From assembly GCA_028700875.1 (NCBI GenBank), contig JAQVRW010000142.1, positions 1 through 7,651 on the forward strand: 7,651 nucleotides of DNA, given 5' to 3'. Position 1 is the first letter of the stretch, and each line of letters starts with the position of its first letter. The notes below the pieces were generated by a model. The model was given only the letters and a program-made list of their open reading frames with translations. It did not search any database and was not told the DNA's origin. The position numbers were made by a program, and so were the translations under genes. The stretch is from Candidatus Zixiibacteriota bacterium. Lineage in GTDB: Bacteria > Zixibacteria > MSB-5A5 > GN15 > JAAZOE01. Positions 1 to 6,487 of the stretch are shown piece after piece.

Positions 1-1026
1 AAAGAAGGCCGGCGGATGGCCGCCGTTGCTGTATTCGATCTCCCCTTTATCGATGTCCACGAAAGCCATGAACAGCGTGATGAACATGTCCCGGCTCTTG
101 ATAATATGGCCGCAGAGAACTTCGTTGAGATGCGACATCAGGCTTTGAATATCGATGGCCCGGCCGGAACCGACATAAGCGTGGATGATCGAGTAGGCGG
201 CGGTCATCACCAGCGCCGCCGGAACCCCCTTATTGGTGACATCCCCCAGAAGGAAAAGCACCTGCCGGTCGGTGATCGGGATAATATCGTAATAATCGCC
301 GCCGACGTGCCCCGCCGGAAGATAGGTCGAGACCACGCGAAGCCCGCGAACGCCGAACGATTCCGGGAGAAGCGTGGTCTGGACCTGGCAGGCCAGTTCC
401 AGCTCCTGCTCCATTTTCTGTTTGTCAACCGACTCCCGCAATAGACGGGAATTCTCGATAGCGACGGCGGCAAAACTGCCGATCATCTCCAATGTCCGGC
501 GGTCCTGAGGGCTGAATTCTCCGTCCTCTTCCTTGTTGAAGACGACGATGACCCCCAAAGCACGCGATTGAGTCAGGATGGGTGCCGCGATCAGGCTGTG
601 GATGGAATACGCGGCGGACTCGAGCCGTTGATCGTGACCTTCAAGAACCGTCTCCCGGGTCTCAAAGCAGTACCGGACCAGCGACCGACCGTCTTTATAC
701 GTCAATTTATCCAACCCGTCGGCATCTATACCCCAGGCAATCTTGACCTTGAATTCGGAGCCCTCGGCCAAAAGAATCGCCCCGACCTCTCCGGCCACCT
801 GACGCAGACTGGTTTCCATGGTTATGGCCAAAACCGATTCGATGTCAAGGATGGAAGTAATCACCGACGCGATCTGGGCCAGGTCGTCTATTTCCTGGTC
901 CTTGGCCTCCAGACGGCTTTCCAGATCGAAAATATCTTCCTCAAGCAGGGAGGCTTTCCCGCTGGTATCCAGGGACGGATCGTCAATCGGTTCCATATGC
1001 GCAATATATCGGACAAAAATCTGCAT
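1..1026 (-). CDS. GAF domain and SpoIIE/PP2C-type serine phosphatase (RsbU-like), partial
   Basis: Reading the minus strand from ATG 1026 gives 342 codons without a stop to the window edge, so the C-terminus is missing. Residues about 26-50 are acidic and helix-prone. Residues about 50-195 look like a GAF sensor domain, ending in the typical FAAVAIENSRLL. A linker of coiled-coil type (about 192-215, with KQKMEQELELACQVQTTLLP) leads into a SpoIIE phosphatase domain, with GGDYYDI near 242-248, LLGDVTNKGVPAAL near 259-272 and NGGHPP near 334-339. The aspartates in GGDYYD and GDV are the expected metal ligands. Such proteins dephosphorylate anti-sigma-factor antagonists in partner-switching pathways; the signal and partner here are unknown, and no anti-sigma or antagonist gene is visible. 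An in-frame TAA lies at 1032-1030, which fixes the upstream limit of the start. There is no clear Shine-Dalgarno, so translation may be coupled to the small ORF ending three bases before it. Confidence 0.92.
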   Translation of the reverse strand, partial: MQIFVRYIAHMEPIDDPSLDTSGKASLLEEDIFDLESRLEAKDQEIDDLAQIASVITSILDIESVLAITMETSLRQVAGEVGAILLAEGSEFKVKIAWGIDADGLDKLTYKDGRSLVRYCFETRETVLEGHDQRLESAAYSIHSLIAAPILTQSRALGVIVVFNKEEDGEFSPQDRRTLEMIGSFAAVAIENSRLLRESVDKQKMEQELELACQVQTTLLPESFGVRGLRVVSTYLPAGHVGGDYYDIIPITDRQVLFLLGDVTNKGVPAALVMTAAYSIIHAYVGSGRAIDIQSLMSHLNEVLCGHIIKSRDMFITLFMAFVDIDKGEIEYSNGGHPPAFF

Positions 1027-1029
1027 TTT

Positions 1030-1212
1030 TTAGCACAAACGGTTTTGATGATTGCTTCTTTCTTCCGGGTGCACAATAACTTGACGGCACCGTAGACGAG
1101 GGTGTCCATAGGAGTGACAGTGGCTATTCTCCGCCGAAAATCCGGGGCAATTCACCCGAATCCATAACCGATTATCTTCGATGATGATATCGAACGGAAA
1201 TCTGATTTTCAC
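1030..1212 (-). CDS. possible small protein upstream of the phosphatase
   Basis: A 60-codon ORF starts at GTG 1212 and ends at TAA 1032-1030. I do not recognise the product. It is supported by a good purine-rich ribosome binding site, GGAGG at 1221-1217, four bases before the GTG, and by its stop lying three bases before the phosphatase ATG, an arrangement typical of coupled genes. The first half (MKIRFPFDIIIEDNRLWIRV) looks protein-like. The second half is rich in His, Cys, Arg and Asn (SHCHSYGH, then RLRCRQV) and looks less so. The overlapping frame in that second half has a plausible sequence (ATVTPMDTLVYGAVKLLC), so the gene may carry a frameshift, or may not be a gene. No conserved domain can be named. 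Confidence 0.4.
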   Translation of the reverse strand: MKIRFPFDIIIEDNRLWIRVNCPGFSAENSHCHSYGHPRLRCRQVIVHPEERSNHQNRLC

Positions 1213-1449
1213 TCTCCCTCCGCGCTTGTATCTGGAAAATGGTCAAAAAGTGTAGCATTTGAGGACACAAATGAACCATCATGGATTCCGAAACTCTATC
1301 CTTTGCCGAGCGCCACCGACCTGACGCTTATCCAATTGAATCACTTAATGTTACGAAGGCAAGTTCCCGGCCGAAAAAGATTGCTTTTTGGTATCACATT
1401 TGCTATATTTCTTGTTGTTGAAAAATAACAATGCTTCTTGGAGACTCAA
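1213..1449. other. divergent intergenic region
   Basis: This 237-base stretch separates the minus-strand phosphatase unit from the plus-strand PEP-CTERM gene. It holds the promoter and ribosome binding site of the plus-strand gene near its right end (1381-1443) and the Shine-Dalgarno of the small minus-strand ORF near its left end. I found no ORF, RNA gene or repeat in it and no convincing minus-strand promoter. Confidence 0.6.
1381..1409 (+). promoter_or_regulatory. sigma70-type promoter for the PEP-CTERM gene
   Basis: A -35 box TTGCTT at 1381-1386 and a -10 box TATATT at 1404-1409 are separated by exactly 17 bases. Transcription would start near 1416, giving a leader of about 35 bases before ATG 1450. 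The prediction rests on pattern only. Confidence 0.55.
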
Positions 1450-2112
1450 ATGAAGAAGGCTTTGCTGGTTGTGAGTGTGTTGGCGGTCTTGGCTTTCGGG
1501 CAGACAGCCTTGGCTATTCCATCTCTCCAGACGTTTATTCCCGGGGCTTCCTGGAATGCCGCCACCGAGACTTGGGTGACTACGGACGGAAGTTTTGAAA
1601 TCTGGGTCATCGCCGCCAATACCGATACCAAACCTCTCTTCGACCTGACCCTGGTTGGGGCTTTGATGCCAAACCAGTCGCCCGTGACCGGGGCGTTGTC
1701 GATTGACGGTTCGGATATCAATACGTTTGTGTACGGGACTCCCCCCTCCTGGGGCGATAACGCCGGTGACTATCCCCCGCATAGCGTCTATCCGACCAAC
1801 TATTTCGAGCTGACCGTCTCCTCGCTGGTCGATACTGCTCCGGAAACCGTCCATAACATGCAGCCGGGCGAATACGCCGACACGGCCCCAGGCATGATAT
1901 TCAAATTCGACGTGATGACCTCCTACGATTGGCTTCACTTCGATTCCTATGGGTTCCTGCGCGAAGCGGACGGACTGTTCAAGTTCTCGCCCAATTCCCA
2001 TGATTCGGAAAAGGGCACTCCTCCGCCTCCGTCCATCCCGGAACCGTCAACCATGCTTCTCTTTGGTTCGGCGCTGGCGCTGGTCGGAGTGGTCAGGAAG
2101 ATTCAGAAGTAA
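1450..2112 (+). CDS. exported PEP-CTERM sorting-domain protein (resembles choice-of-anchor N type)
   Basis: This 220-residue protein starts at ATG 1450; an in-frame TTG at 1438 lies within the ribosome binding site and is not the start. GGAG at 1440-1443 sits six bases before the ATG. Residues 1-22 form a Sec signal peptide: MKK, a hydrophobic core, and a likely cut after TALA. The mature part is rich in Thr, Ser, Pro and aromatics and probably forms a beta-rich extracytoplasmic domain; the segment PPHSVYPTNYFELTV recalls the choice-of-anchor N family, from memory only. A PPPPS linker leads to the C-terminal sorting signal, residues about 196-220: IPEPST, a hydrophobic helix, then the basic end RKIQK. 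In this family an exosortase (EpsH-like) cuts at the PEP motif and the protein ends up at the surface or in the extracellular matrix. No exosortase is in the window. The gene stands alone with its own promoter and terminator. Its precise role is unknown. Confidence 0.9.
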   Translation: MKKALLVVSVLAVLAFGQTALAIPSLQTFIPGASWNAATETWVTTDGSFEIWVIAANTDTKPLFDLTLVGALMPNQSPVTGALSIDGSDINTFVYGTPPSWGDNAGDYPPHSVYPTNYFELTVSSLVDTAPETVHNMQPGEYADTAPGMIFKFDVMTSYDWLHFDSYGFLREADGLFKFSPNSHDSEKGTPPPPSIPEPSTMLLFGSALALVGVVRKIQK

Positions 2113-2142
2113 TCTGACAAGCGAAAATCTTGTTTACGCAAG

Positions 2143-2170
2143 AAGGCCGCCCCAACGGGCGGCCTTTTTT
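2143..2170 (+). terminator. rho-independent terminator after the PEP-CTERM gene
   Basis: A perfect 10-bp stem, AAGGCCGCCC at 2143-2152 pairing with GGGCGGCCTT at 2157-2166, encloses the loop CAAC and runs into a T-tract to 2170. It lies 31 bases after the PEP-CTERM stop. The T-tract overlaps the complement of the der stop (2169-2171), so the hairpin separates two convergent genes. On the minus strand the stem is followed only by TTCTTG, so it could end der transcription as well, less efficiently. Confidence 0.93.
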
Positions 2171-3503
2171 ATTTTTCGCTGTCTTTGGTTTTGGGCGCCG
2201 CCTTGAGCTTGATCATCAGGGGCACGCCGCCGAAACCGAAACGTTCCCGCAACTGGTTGGTGATATAGCGCACGTAGGATTCCTGCACCAGTTTGGGGTA
2301 ATTGCTGAAAATGACAAACAGCGGCGGAGAAGTCTCCGGCTGGGTCATATACATCAGTTTGATCCATCGCCCGCGCACAGCCGCCGGGGTCTGCCTGGCC
2401 ACGATCTCTTCGAGAAACTGGTTCAACTCCGCCGTCTCGATCCGCCGCGTGTACTGGGTATGCACCTGGTCCACCAGCTCCAGCACTTTCGTCACCCGCT
2501 GTCCGGTAAGGGCGGAGATGAAAATCGACGGGAGATAATCGTAGGTCGGCATTGCTTCCTTGATCTGCTTCGTGTAAATATCGGCCGTCTCCGGTTCTTT
2601 CTCGAAGATATCCCACTTGTTGATCGCCAGCACCATCCCCCGCCGCGCCTCACCGACCTCCTCGATAATCTTCAACTCCTGAAAATTCACACCCTCATTG
2701 GCGTCCAGCAGGATGACCGCGACCTCGCATCGTTCGATGGCCCGGATGGTGCGCAGCGTCGTGTAATATTCGATATTCTCTTTGACTTTGCTCCGCTTCC
2801 GCAGCCCGGCGGTATCGACCAGGATATACTGCTTTCCGTCTATGGTCACCGGCGTATCGACCGAATCGCGGGTCGTCCCTGGGATCGCCGACACGATCAA
2901 ACGGTTTTCTCCAGCCAGGCGGTTGACGAACGATGATTTGCCGACATTGGGCCGCCCCACGACCGCAATGCGGATGACCTTTTGGTCGGAGACCTCTTCT
3001 TCCGCTTCAGGGAGTTTGCTGACGATCTCATCCAGCAGATCGCCGGTCATCCGGCCGTTGATCGCCGAGACCGGGAAGATCCCGGAAAGTCCCAGGCTGT
3101 AGAAGGCCGATGCATCCAATTCCAGTTGTTCGTTGTCGGCCTTGTTGACCGCCAGAACGACCGGTTTCTCGGCCCGCCGCAGTTCGCGCGCTATACGGCC
3201 GTCGATGTCGTTGATCCCGGTCTGACAATCCACCACGAACAGGATAACATCGGCGTCATCCATCGCGATCTGGGCCTGTTCCAGAATCAACCGCTCCATC
3301 TCGTCTTTCGACCCCGGCACCATCCCGCCGGTGTCGACAAGGTAGAAGGTTCGGCCGTTCCAATCGCACTGGGAGAAATTCCGGTCGCGGGTTACCCCCG
3401 GCGAGCTTTCGATGACCGCCAGCTTTCTCTTGATCAGCCGATTGAATAAAGACGATTTGCCCACGTTGGGGCGTCCCACGATCGCAACCACCGGTAGCGG
3501 CAT
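2169..3503 (-). CDS. der: ribosome biogenesis GTPase Der (EngA)
   Basis: This complete 444-residue protein has the tandem GTPase layout unique to Der. The first G domain has GRPNVGKS (10-17), GVTRD (36-40), DTGG (57-60) and NKAD (120-123). The second has GRPNVGKS (183-190), GTTRD (209-213), DTAG (230-233) and NKWD (295-298). A C-terminal KH-like domain follows (about 355-440, ending with GFGGVPLMIKLKA) and the tail is lysine-rich. Der binds the 50S subunit precursor and is needed for its late assembly; it acts in the cytoplasm and is usually essential. All nucleotide-binding motifs are intact. The ATG follows the DUF512 stop codon directly (TAG then ATG, no gap). A Shine-Dalgarno, GGGAG, lies inside the end of the upstream gene about eight bases away, so translation is probably coupled. 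Length and domains are normal. Confidence 0.98.
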   Translation of the reverse strand: MPLPVVAIVGRPNVGKSSLFNRLIKRKLAVIESSPGVTRDRNFSQCDWNGRTFYLVDTGGMVPGSKDEMERLILEQAQIAMDDADVILFVVDCQTGINDIDGRIARELRRAEKPVVLAVNKADNEQLELDASAFYSLGLSGIFPVSAINGRMTGDLLDEIVSKLPEAEEEVSDQKVIRIAVVGRPNVGKSSFVNRLAGENRLIVSAIPGTTRDSVDTPVTIDGKQYILVDTAGLRKRSKVKENIEYYTTLRTIRAIERCEVAVILLDANEGVNFQELKIIEEVGEARRGMVLAINKWDIFEKEPETADIYTKQIKEAMPTYDYLPSIFISALTGQRVTKVLELVDQVHTQYTRRIETAELNQFLEEIVARQTPAAVRGRWIKLMYMTQPETSPPLFVIFSNYPKLVQESYVRYITNQLRERFGFGGVPLMIKLKAAPKTKDSEK

Positions 3504-4793
3504 CTATTGTTCTCCCATCATCGCCGCCTGTCGGATAAGCGCGGCAATATGATATGTCCCGGTCAATACCGGCCGATTCACCCGCCGGGTAAATTCATCC
3601 AAGGTCATGTCATCCAGAAAAAGATCGCCCCCGTTCAGGCAGTTCGGCGGCAGAAGGATAACGTCGGCATCGGCCCCTGTCAAGCGCGACGCTATATCCC
3701 CACCGGTTAACAACCCGGTCACGGTCACGGTTTTTCCCCAGAAAATATTATCAACTGCGGCGAGTGTTGCTTCCAGATTGCGGATCTTCCCCAGAATCGG
3801 CATGACCTGCTGTTCGAGTATCGGTTCGGCCAACCGTCCGGTGACGATTGCAAGCTTCAGACGTCGTTTCAACCGTTTCGGCAGGTAGCGTCTGCGCCGG
3901 TTGAAACCGACCATGAACTCCCGCGCCATGCCCACGCCGTTTTCGAATTGCGGCATATCTTCATAGTATGTAAGAGATGGAATTTCGCGGCCCGCCATCA
4001 GGAAAAACTCATCCGCCGGAAAAACGAACCGGGTGCCGATGGTCTTCATGAATCCCTTTTGATACCGCGCCACCCGGTCGATCACCGCCGCCGATTCTTC
4101 CGGCGTAAACCGACGAAGCTTCATCAGACGGTCGCGATACCGGGTCAATCCCACCGGAACCACCGCCAACGACGCCACCTTCGGGGCCAGCGAAGCCAGG
4201 TCGACAATCGTCTTGTCCAACTGGTCGCCGTCATTGATGCCGGGACAGATCACCGTCTGGGTATGGATGGTGATGCCGTGTTTGGTCAATCGTTTCAGCG
4301 CCGGCATGATCGGCGGCAGGTTCTTGTTGCCGAATATGTACCGCCGCAGGTCGTCATCGGTGGCATGGACCGATATATACATCGGCGACAGCCGTTGAGC
4401 GATAATCCGCTTGTAGTCATCCTCGGTCAGACGCGACAGCGAGATATAATTGCCATGCATGAACGAATACCGATAGTCGTCGTCCTTGACATACAGGCTG
4501 CGGCGCATCCCTTTCGGCTGTTGATGCACGAAACAGAAGATGCAGTTGTTGTTGCAGACCAGAATCTTCGATTGTTCGAACTGCAATCCCAGATCGCCGC
4601 AGGCGGCCTCGGCCAGTTTGACCGTGACGGTTTCTCCTCCGACCTGGAATTCCAGCCGGAGCCGATTTTCGGTGTTATGGAACCGGAAGTCGATCTCATC
4701 GGCCACCGGGTGGCCGTTGACCCGGATTAGTTCCGCCCCGACGGGAATTTTCCCGTGTAGCGGCGACGACATGTCAATGCAGACGACTTTCAT
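3504..4793 (-). CDS. DUF512 / radical-SAM-like iron-sulfur protein with N-terminal PDZ-like domain
   Basis: The 429-residue protein is taken from ATG 4793; the frame is open to a TTG at 4802, a less likely start. Residues about 1-60 resemble the PDZ-like domain that opens these proteins (VGAELIRVNGHPV, then DEIDFRF). A cysteine cluster, CNNNCIFC (C80, C84, C87), has the CxxxCxxC spacing of radical SAM 4Fe-4S enzymes, followed by GNYISLS (about 114-120) and YISVHATD. The C-terminal DUF512 part contains YYEDMPQFENGVGMAREF and a glycine-rich TGLLTGGDI. The reaction and substrate are not established for this family. Such genes lie beside der in several phyla, and here the stop touches the der ATG, so the pair is one translational unit, hinting at a link with ribosome or translation biology. 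No clear Shine-Dalgarno or promoter is visible upstream. The putative attachment repeat at 4800-4818 ends seven bases before the ATG. Confidence 0.93.
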   Translation of the reverse strand: MKVVCIDMSSPLHGKIPVGAELIRVNGHPVADEIDFRFHNTENRLRLEFQVGGETVTVKLAEAACGDLGLQFEQSKILVCNNNCIFCFVHQQPKGMRRSLYVKDDDYRYSFMHGNYISLSRLTEDDYKRIIAQRLSPMYISVHATDDDLRRYIFGNKNLPPIMPALKRLTKHGITIHTQTVICPGINDGDQLDKTIVDLASLAPKVASLAVVPVGLTRYRDRLMKLRRFTPEESAAVIDRVARYQKGFMKTIGTRFVFPADEFFLMAGREIPSLTYYEDMPQFENGVGMAREFMVGFNRRRRYLPKRLKRRLKLAIVTGRLAEPILEQQVMPILGKIRNLEATLAAVDNIFWGKTVTVTGLLTGGDIASRLTGADADVILLPPNCLNGGDLFLDDMTLDEFTRRVNRPVLTGTYHIAALIRQAAMMGEQ

Positions 4794-4799
4794 GGCATA

Positions 4800-4818
4800 C
4801 AAAAAAGCGGCGGTTGGG
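4800..4818 (-). repeat. imperfect copy of the tRNA-Gly 3' end (candidate att site remnant)
   Basis: Read on the minus strand this is CCCAACCGCCGCTTTTTTG. The end of the tRNA-Gly gene with its T-tract, 6506-6488, is CCCATCGCCCGCTTTTTTG. Sixteen of nineteen bases match, and the last eleven (CCGCTTTTTTG) are identical. The two copies are in the same orientation and bracket the three-gene AT-richer cassette. This is what an integrating element targeting a tRNA 3' end leaves behind. Part of the match is a homopolymer, so chance cannot be excluded. Confidence 0.4.
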
Positions 4819-4839
4819 CATGTCTGGCCATCGTATTCA

Positions 4840-5451
4840 TCAATTATCTACGCTACGTCCTGGATTATCAACCGCAATTGATTCATCTTTCATGTCTTGG
4901 AATAATTTAAGAGGGGGATGCCTTTCTGGAAGGGCGATTCGAGATAGGAATGCGGCGAACCTCTGAGAAAATGACTCTCTATAGAGAGGAGGTAGTGTGC
5001 ATATATGCCCCTTTTCGCGGATTGCCTGCAGATAGTTCACGGGAACGCTAAAATAGTGTTTAAAATCCACAACTGCCTCAGGAATCAAGTGTAAATCCGA
5101 AGGAAAAATGAAATAATGATAACGTTTATTTTCGTTCTTTCTGATTTTAGTCCATTCATCTGAAACGATACGGTCCACTGCAATTTTCAGTTCGGAAAGG
5201 TGCACGCCAGACCTCAAATGATCAGCATTATATACGGGCGCAACCAAAACGGATAAAAGCAGGCCCGCCTTGGCACTCGGCGGGACATCGACGATTCGAC
5301 CCGTATAACTTTCTAAATCGCAATCCTGCGTCAGTACAATTACCAAGGGGAATATTATCTTTCTCACGTTTAGGATATTATCTTCTACTGTCGCGGAATA
5401 AATATACTCTACTTTTCTAATTATATCGCCCTGCTTCAGACGTTTTATCAT
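4840..5451 (-). CDS. uncharacterised protein with TQDCDL motif, third gene of the cassette
   Basis: This 203-residue soluble protein has no signal peptide or membrane segment, and I cannot name its function. Visible landmarks are an N-terminal IKRLKQGDII (about 2-11), a hydrophobic strand running into IFPLVIVLTQDCDL (33-46), LLLSVLVAPVY (64-74), a charged stretch RKNENKRYHYFIFP (104-117), and FSQRFAAFLSRIALP (161-175). The TQDCDL element, with adjacent Cys and acidic residues after a buried strand, resembles a motif I recall in sporadically distributed uncharacterised bacterial proteins; it could be catalytic or metal-binding, which is inference. The ATG lies four bases after the stop of the 86-aa gene, so the two are probably coupled. 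No strong Shine-Dalgarno is present. Base composition is low in G+C (16 of 60 in 5101-5160), unlike der, consistent with horizontal transfer. Confidence 0.78.
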   Translation of the reverse strand: MIKRLKQGDIIRKVEYIYSATVEDNILNVRKIIFPLVIVLTQDCDLESYTGRIVDVPPSAKAGLLLSVLVAPVYNADHLRSGVHLSELKIAVDRIVSDEWTKIRKNENKRYHYFIFPSDLHLIPEAVVDFKHYFSVPVNYLQAIREKGHICTLPPLYRESFSQRFAAFLSRIALPERHPPLKLFQDMKDESIAVDNPGRSVDN

Positions 5452-5455
5452 ACAA

Positions 5456-5716
5456 CTATTCCGAAAAAGGGGGGTTTATAATTGCAGTTATGTCTTCAAA
5501 TGTGGGTTTGTCAACGCCGTATATCTTAACCTTAGACTCGGTCAATGGTTTCCCGTCTGCTTCCGTACTTTCTGTCTCAATTTGCATTCTGGTAGCAGCC
5601 ACCAAGACTCCATCCGTTGTTGTCGCAGTCCCCGGCGACGGGATCGAGTAATCAGGGGGCTTCGCCTGTCTATCCGGAGGTTGGCCGGCGAATGTATCCG
5701 GGTTATCAACCTGCAT
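5456..5716 (-). CDS. small overlapping protein, second gene of the cassette
   Basis: An 86-codon ORF starts at ATG 5716, inside the end of the TIGR04255 gene; the two overlap by 11 bases (ATGCAGGTTGA contains the upstream TGA). It ends at TAG 5458-5456, four bases before the next start. I do not recognise it. The first 30 or so residues are rich in Pro, Asp and Gln and likely disordered. The middle (DGVLVAATRMQIETES, 36-51) could form beta strands, and the C-terminal part (SKVKIYGVDKPTFEDITAII) is better ordered. It has no signal peptide or membrane segment. The tight fit between both neighbours makes it a credible real gene, perhaps an adapter or regulator of the two larger products, which is inference. 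Confidence 0.68.
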   Translation of the reverse strand: MQVDNPDTFAGQPPDRQAKPPDYSIPSPGTATTTDGVLVAATRMQIETESTEADGKPLTESKVKIYGVDKPTFEDITAIINPPFSE

Positions 5717-6467
5717 TTACGACTTCCATCTTTGTCCGCAATTCATCTGTTATGCAGGATTCAAAAAGTTCTTGTATTTGTTGATGGCAACGATCAAGCT
5801 TTGGCCCGATTTCCTCTAGCTTCATGGCACCTTCATAATATGCATCAAAATCGAAAATGAACTCCTTTTGATTTATTGGTGAGGGAAAATCAGGATTATA
5901 GATGCCATAGTTGAAATTCAAGATCATATCACCGAGATTCCAGGTCAAATTGTGGAGTGCGCGCGCAAGAAGATTCTTCTTTTCTGGACTTACCGAAAAG
6001 ACCGTCAGGAATTCGGGTTTGATATATTTGTCCCATTCATGCACGTTGCCGTTCTGATCATGCACCTTATTGATATATCTCAATCCGAATCGTCTCACCA
6101 TCAGGTCCGGGTTATCTGCAAATACCCTTTCTACGACAGGAGTAAACTCATTCTCAAACCTCTCAAATGACTCGTACTTATTATCGTCTAAAAACATCGC
6201 CATCGGCGTGATGACCATACGCCGATTTCTATCGCTGCTACGAAATATATTGGGCCCAGCCTTAAACAATGGTGCTTGCCCTTCTATTTCCACCACTTCT
6301 TTCTCCTGCGGTTCCATGATTGGAAAATTCTTGAGTACAGTACTAACCAATGGTGATGGCAATCCGACCAGGAACTGATCGACTCTTCCCGTAAAATCAA
6401 GACGCGCAAGTACTTCTACGAGAAAAGGCTTCCTATACTTCCTCTCTTCGTACAATTGCGCCTCCAT
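5706..6467 (-). CDS. TIGR04255 family protein, first gene of the cassette
   Basis: This 253-residue protein has the features of the TIGR04255 family. The N-terminus has Y-x-KPFLVEVLARLDF (about 11-25), the middle has RRFGLRYINKV (125-135), then comes EFIFDFDAY (202-210), and the C-terminus has a helical QQIQELFESCITDELRTKM (about 229-247). Family members are sporadically distributed in bacteria and archaea and have no established function that I know of. The length is normal and no motif appears broken. It has no signal peptide or membrane helix, so it is likely cytoplasmic. ATG 6467 is favoured because the family N-terminus begins right after it, although no Shine-Dalgarno precedes it. The tRNA-Gly 3' end lies only 26 bases upstream, leaving little room for a promoter, so expression probably depends on read-through from the tRNA or on a leaderless mRNA. 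Confidence 0.88.
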   Translation of the reverse strand: MEAQLYEERKYRKPFLVEVLARLDFTGRVDQFLVGLPSPLVSTVLKNFPIMEPQEKEVVEIEGQAPLFKAGPNIFRSSDRNRRMVITPMAMFLDDNKYESFERFENEFTPVVERVFADNPDLMVRRFGLRYINKVHDQNGNVHEWDKYIKPEFLTVFSVSPEKKNLLARALHNLTWNLGDMILNFNYGIYNPDFPSPINQKEFIFDFDAYYEGAMKLEEIGPKLDRCHQQIQELFESCITDELRTKMEVVNAG

Positions 6468-6487
6468 GAATTCTTAATTGTGTGCCG

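Larger units (their letters stand above)
4840..6467 (-). mobile_element. putative accessory cassette (genomic islet) at tRNA-Gly
   Basis: Three tightly packed co-oriented genes sit between tRNA-Gly and the DUF512-der pair. Sampled lines show 27% G+C (5101-5160) and 38% (6121-6180), against 60% for a sampled line of der (3001-3060). The cassette begins 26 bases after the tRNA 3' end, and a partial copy of that end lies beyond its last gene at 4800-4818. TIGR04255 proteins are sporadically distributed, which fits acquired cargo. There is no integrase, transposase or inverted repeat inside, so mobility is inferred from position and composition only. Confidence 0.45.

Noticed and set aside
16..1095. 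Plus-strand open frames at 16-444 and 568-1095
   Set aside because: They lie antisense to the GAF-SpoIIE gene, whose minus-strand translation has clear domain motifs; the plus-strand products look like nothing known.
888..1109. Minus-strand 73-codon ORF
   Set aside because: Most of it is out of frame with the phosphatase start region it overlaps; only its first part is of interest, as a possible frameshifted continuation of the small upstream ORF.
1235..1290. TACACT and TTGACC as minus-strand promoter elements for the phosphatase unit
   Set aside because: TACACT has no acceptable -35 box at 16-18 bases, and TTGACC has no -10 box at the right distance.
1351..2001. 216-codon minus-strand ORF
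   Set aside because: It is antisense to the PEP-CTERM gene, which has a signal peptide, sorting signal, promoter, ribosome binding site and terminator.
2130..4730. Long plus-strand frames at 2130-2936, 2982-3449 and 3948-4730
   Set aside because: All are antisense shadows of der and DUF512, which are unmistakable; their length reflects high G+C.
4840..6467. Integrase, toxin-antitoxin pair or CRISPR in the cassette
   Set aside because: No integrase motifs, no recognisable toxin fold and no spaced repeats were found; only the three described genes are present.
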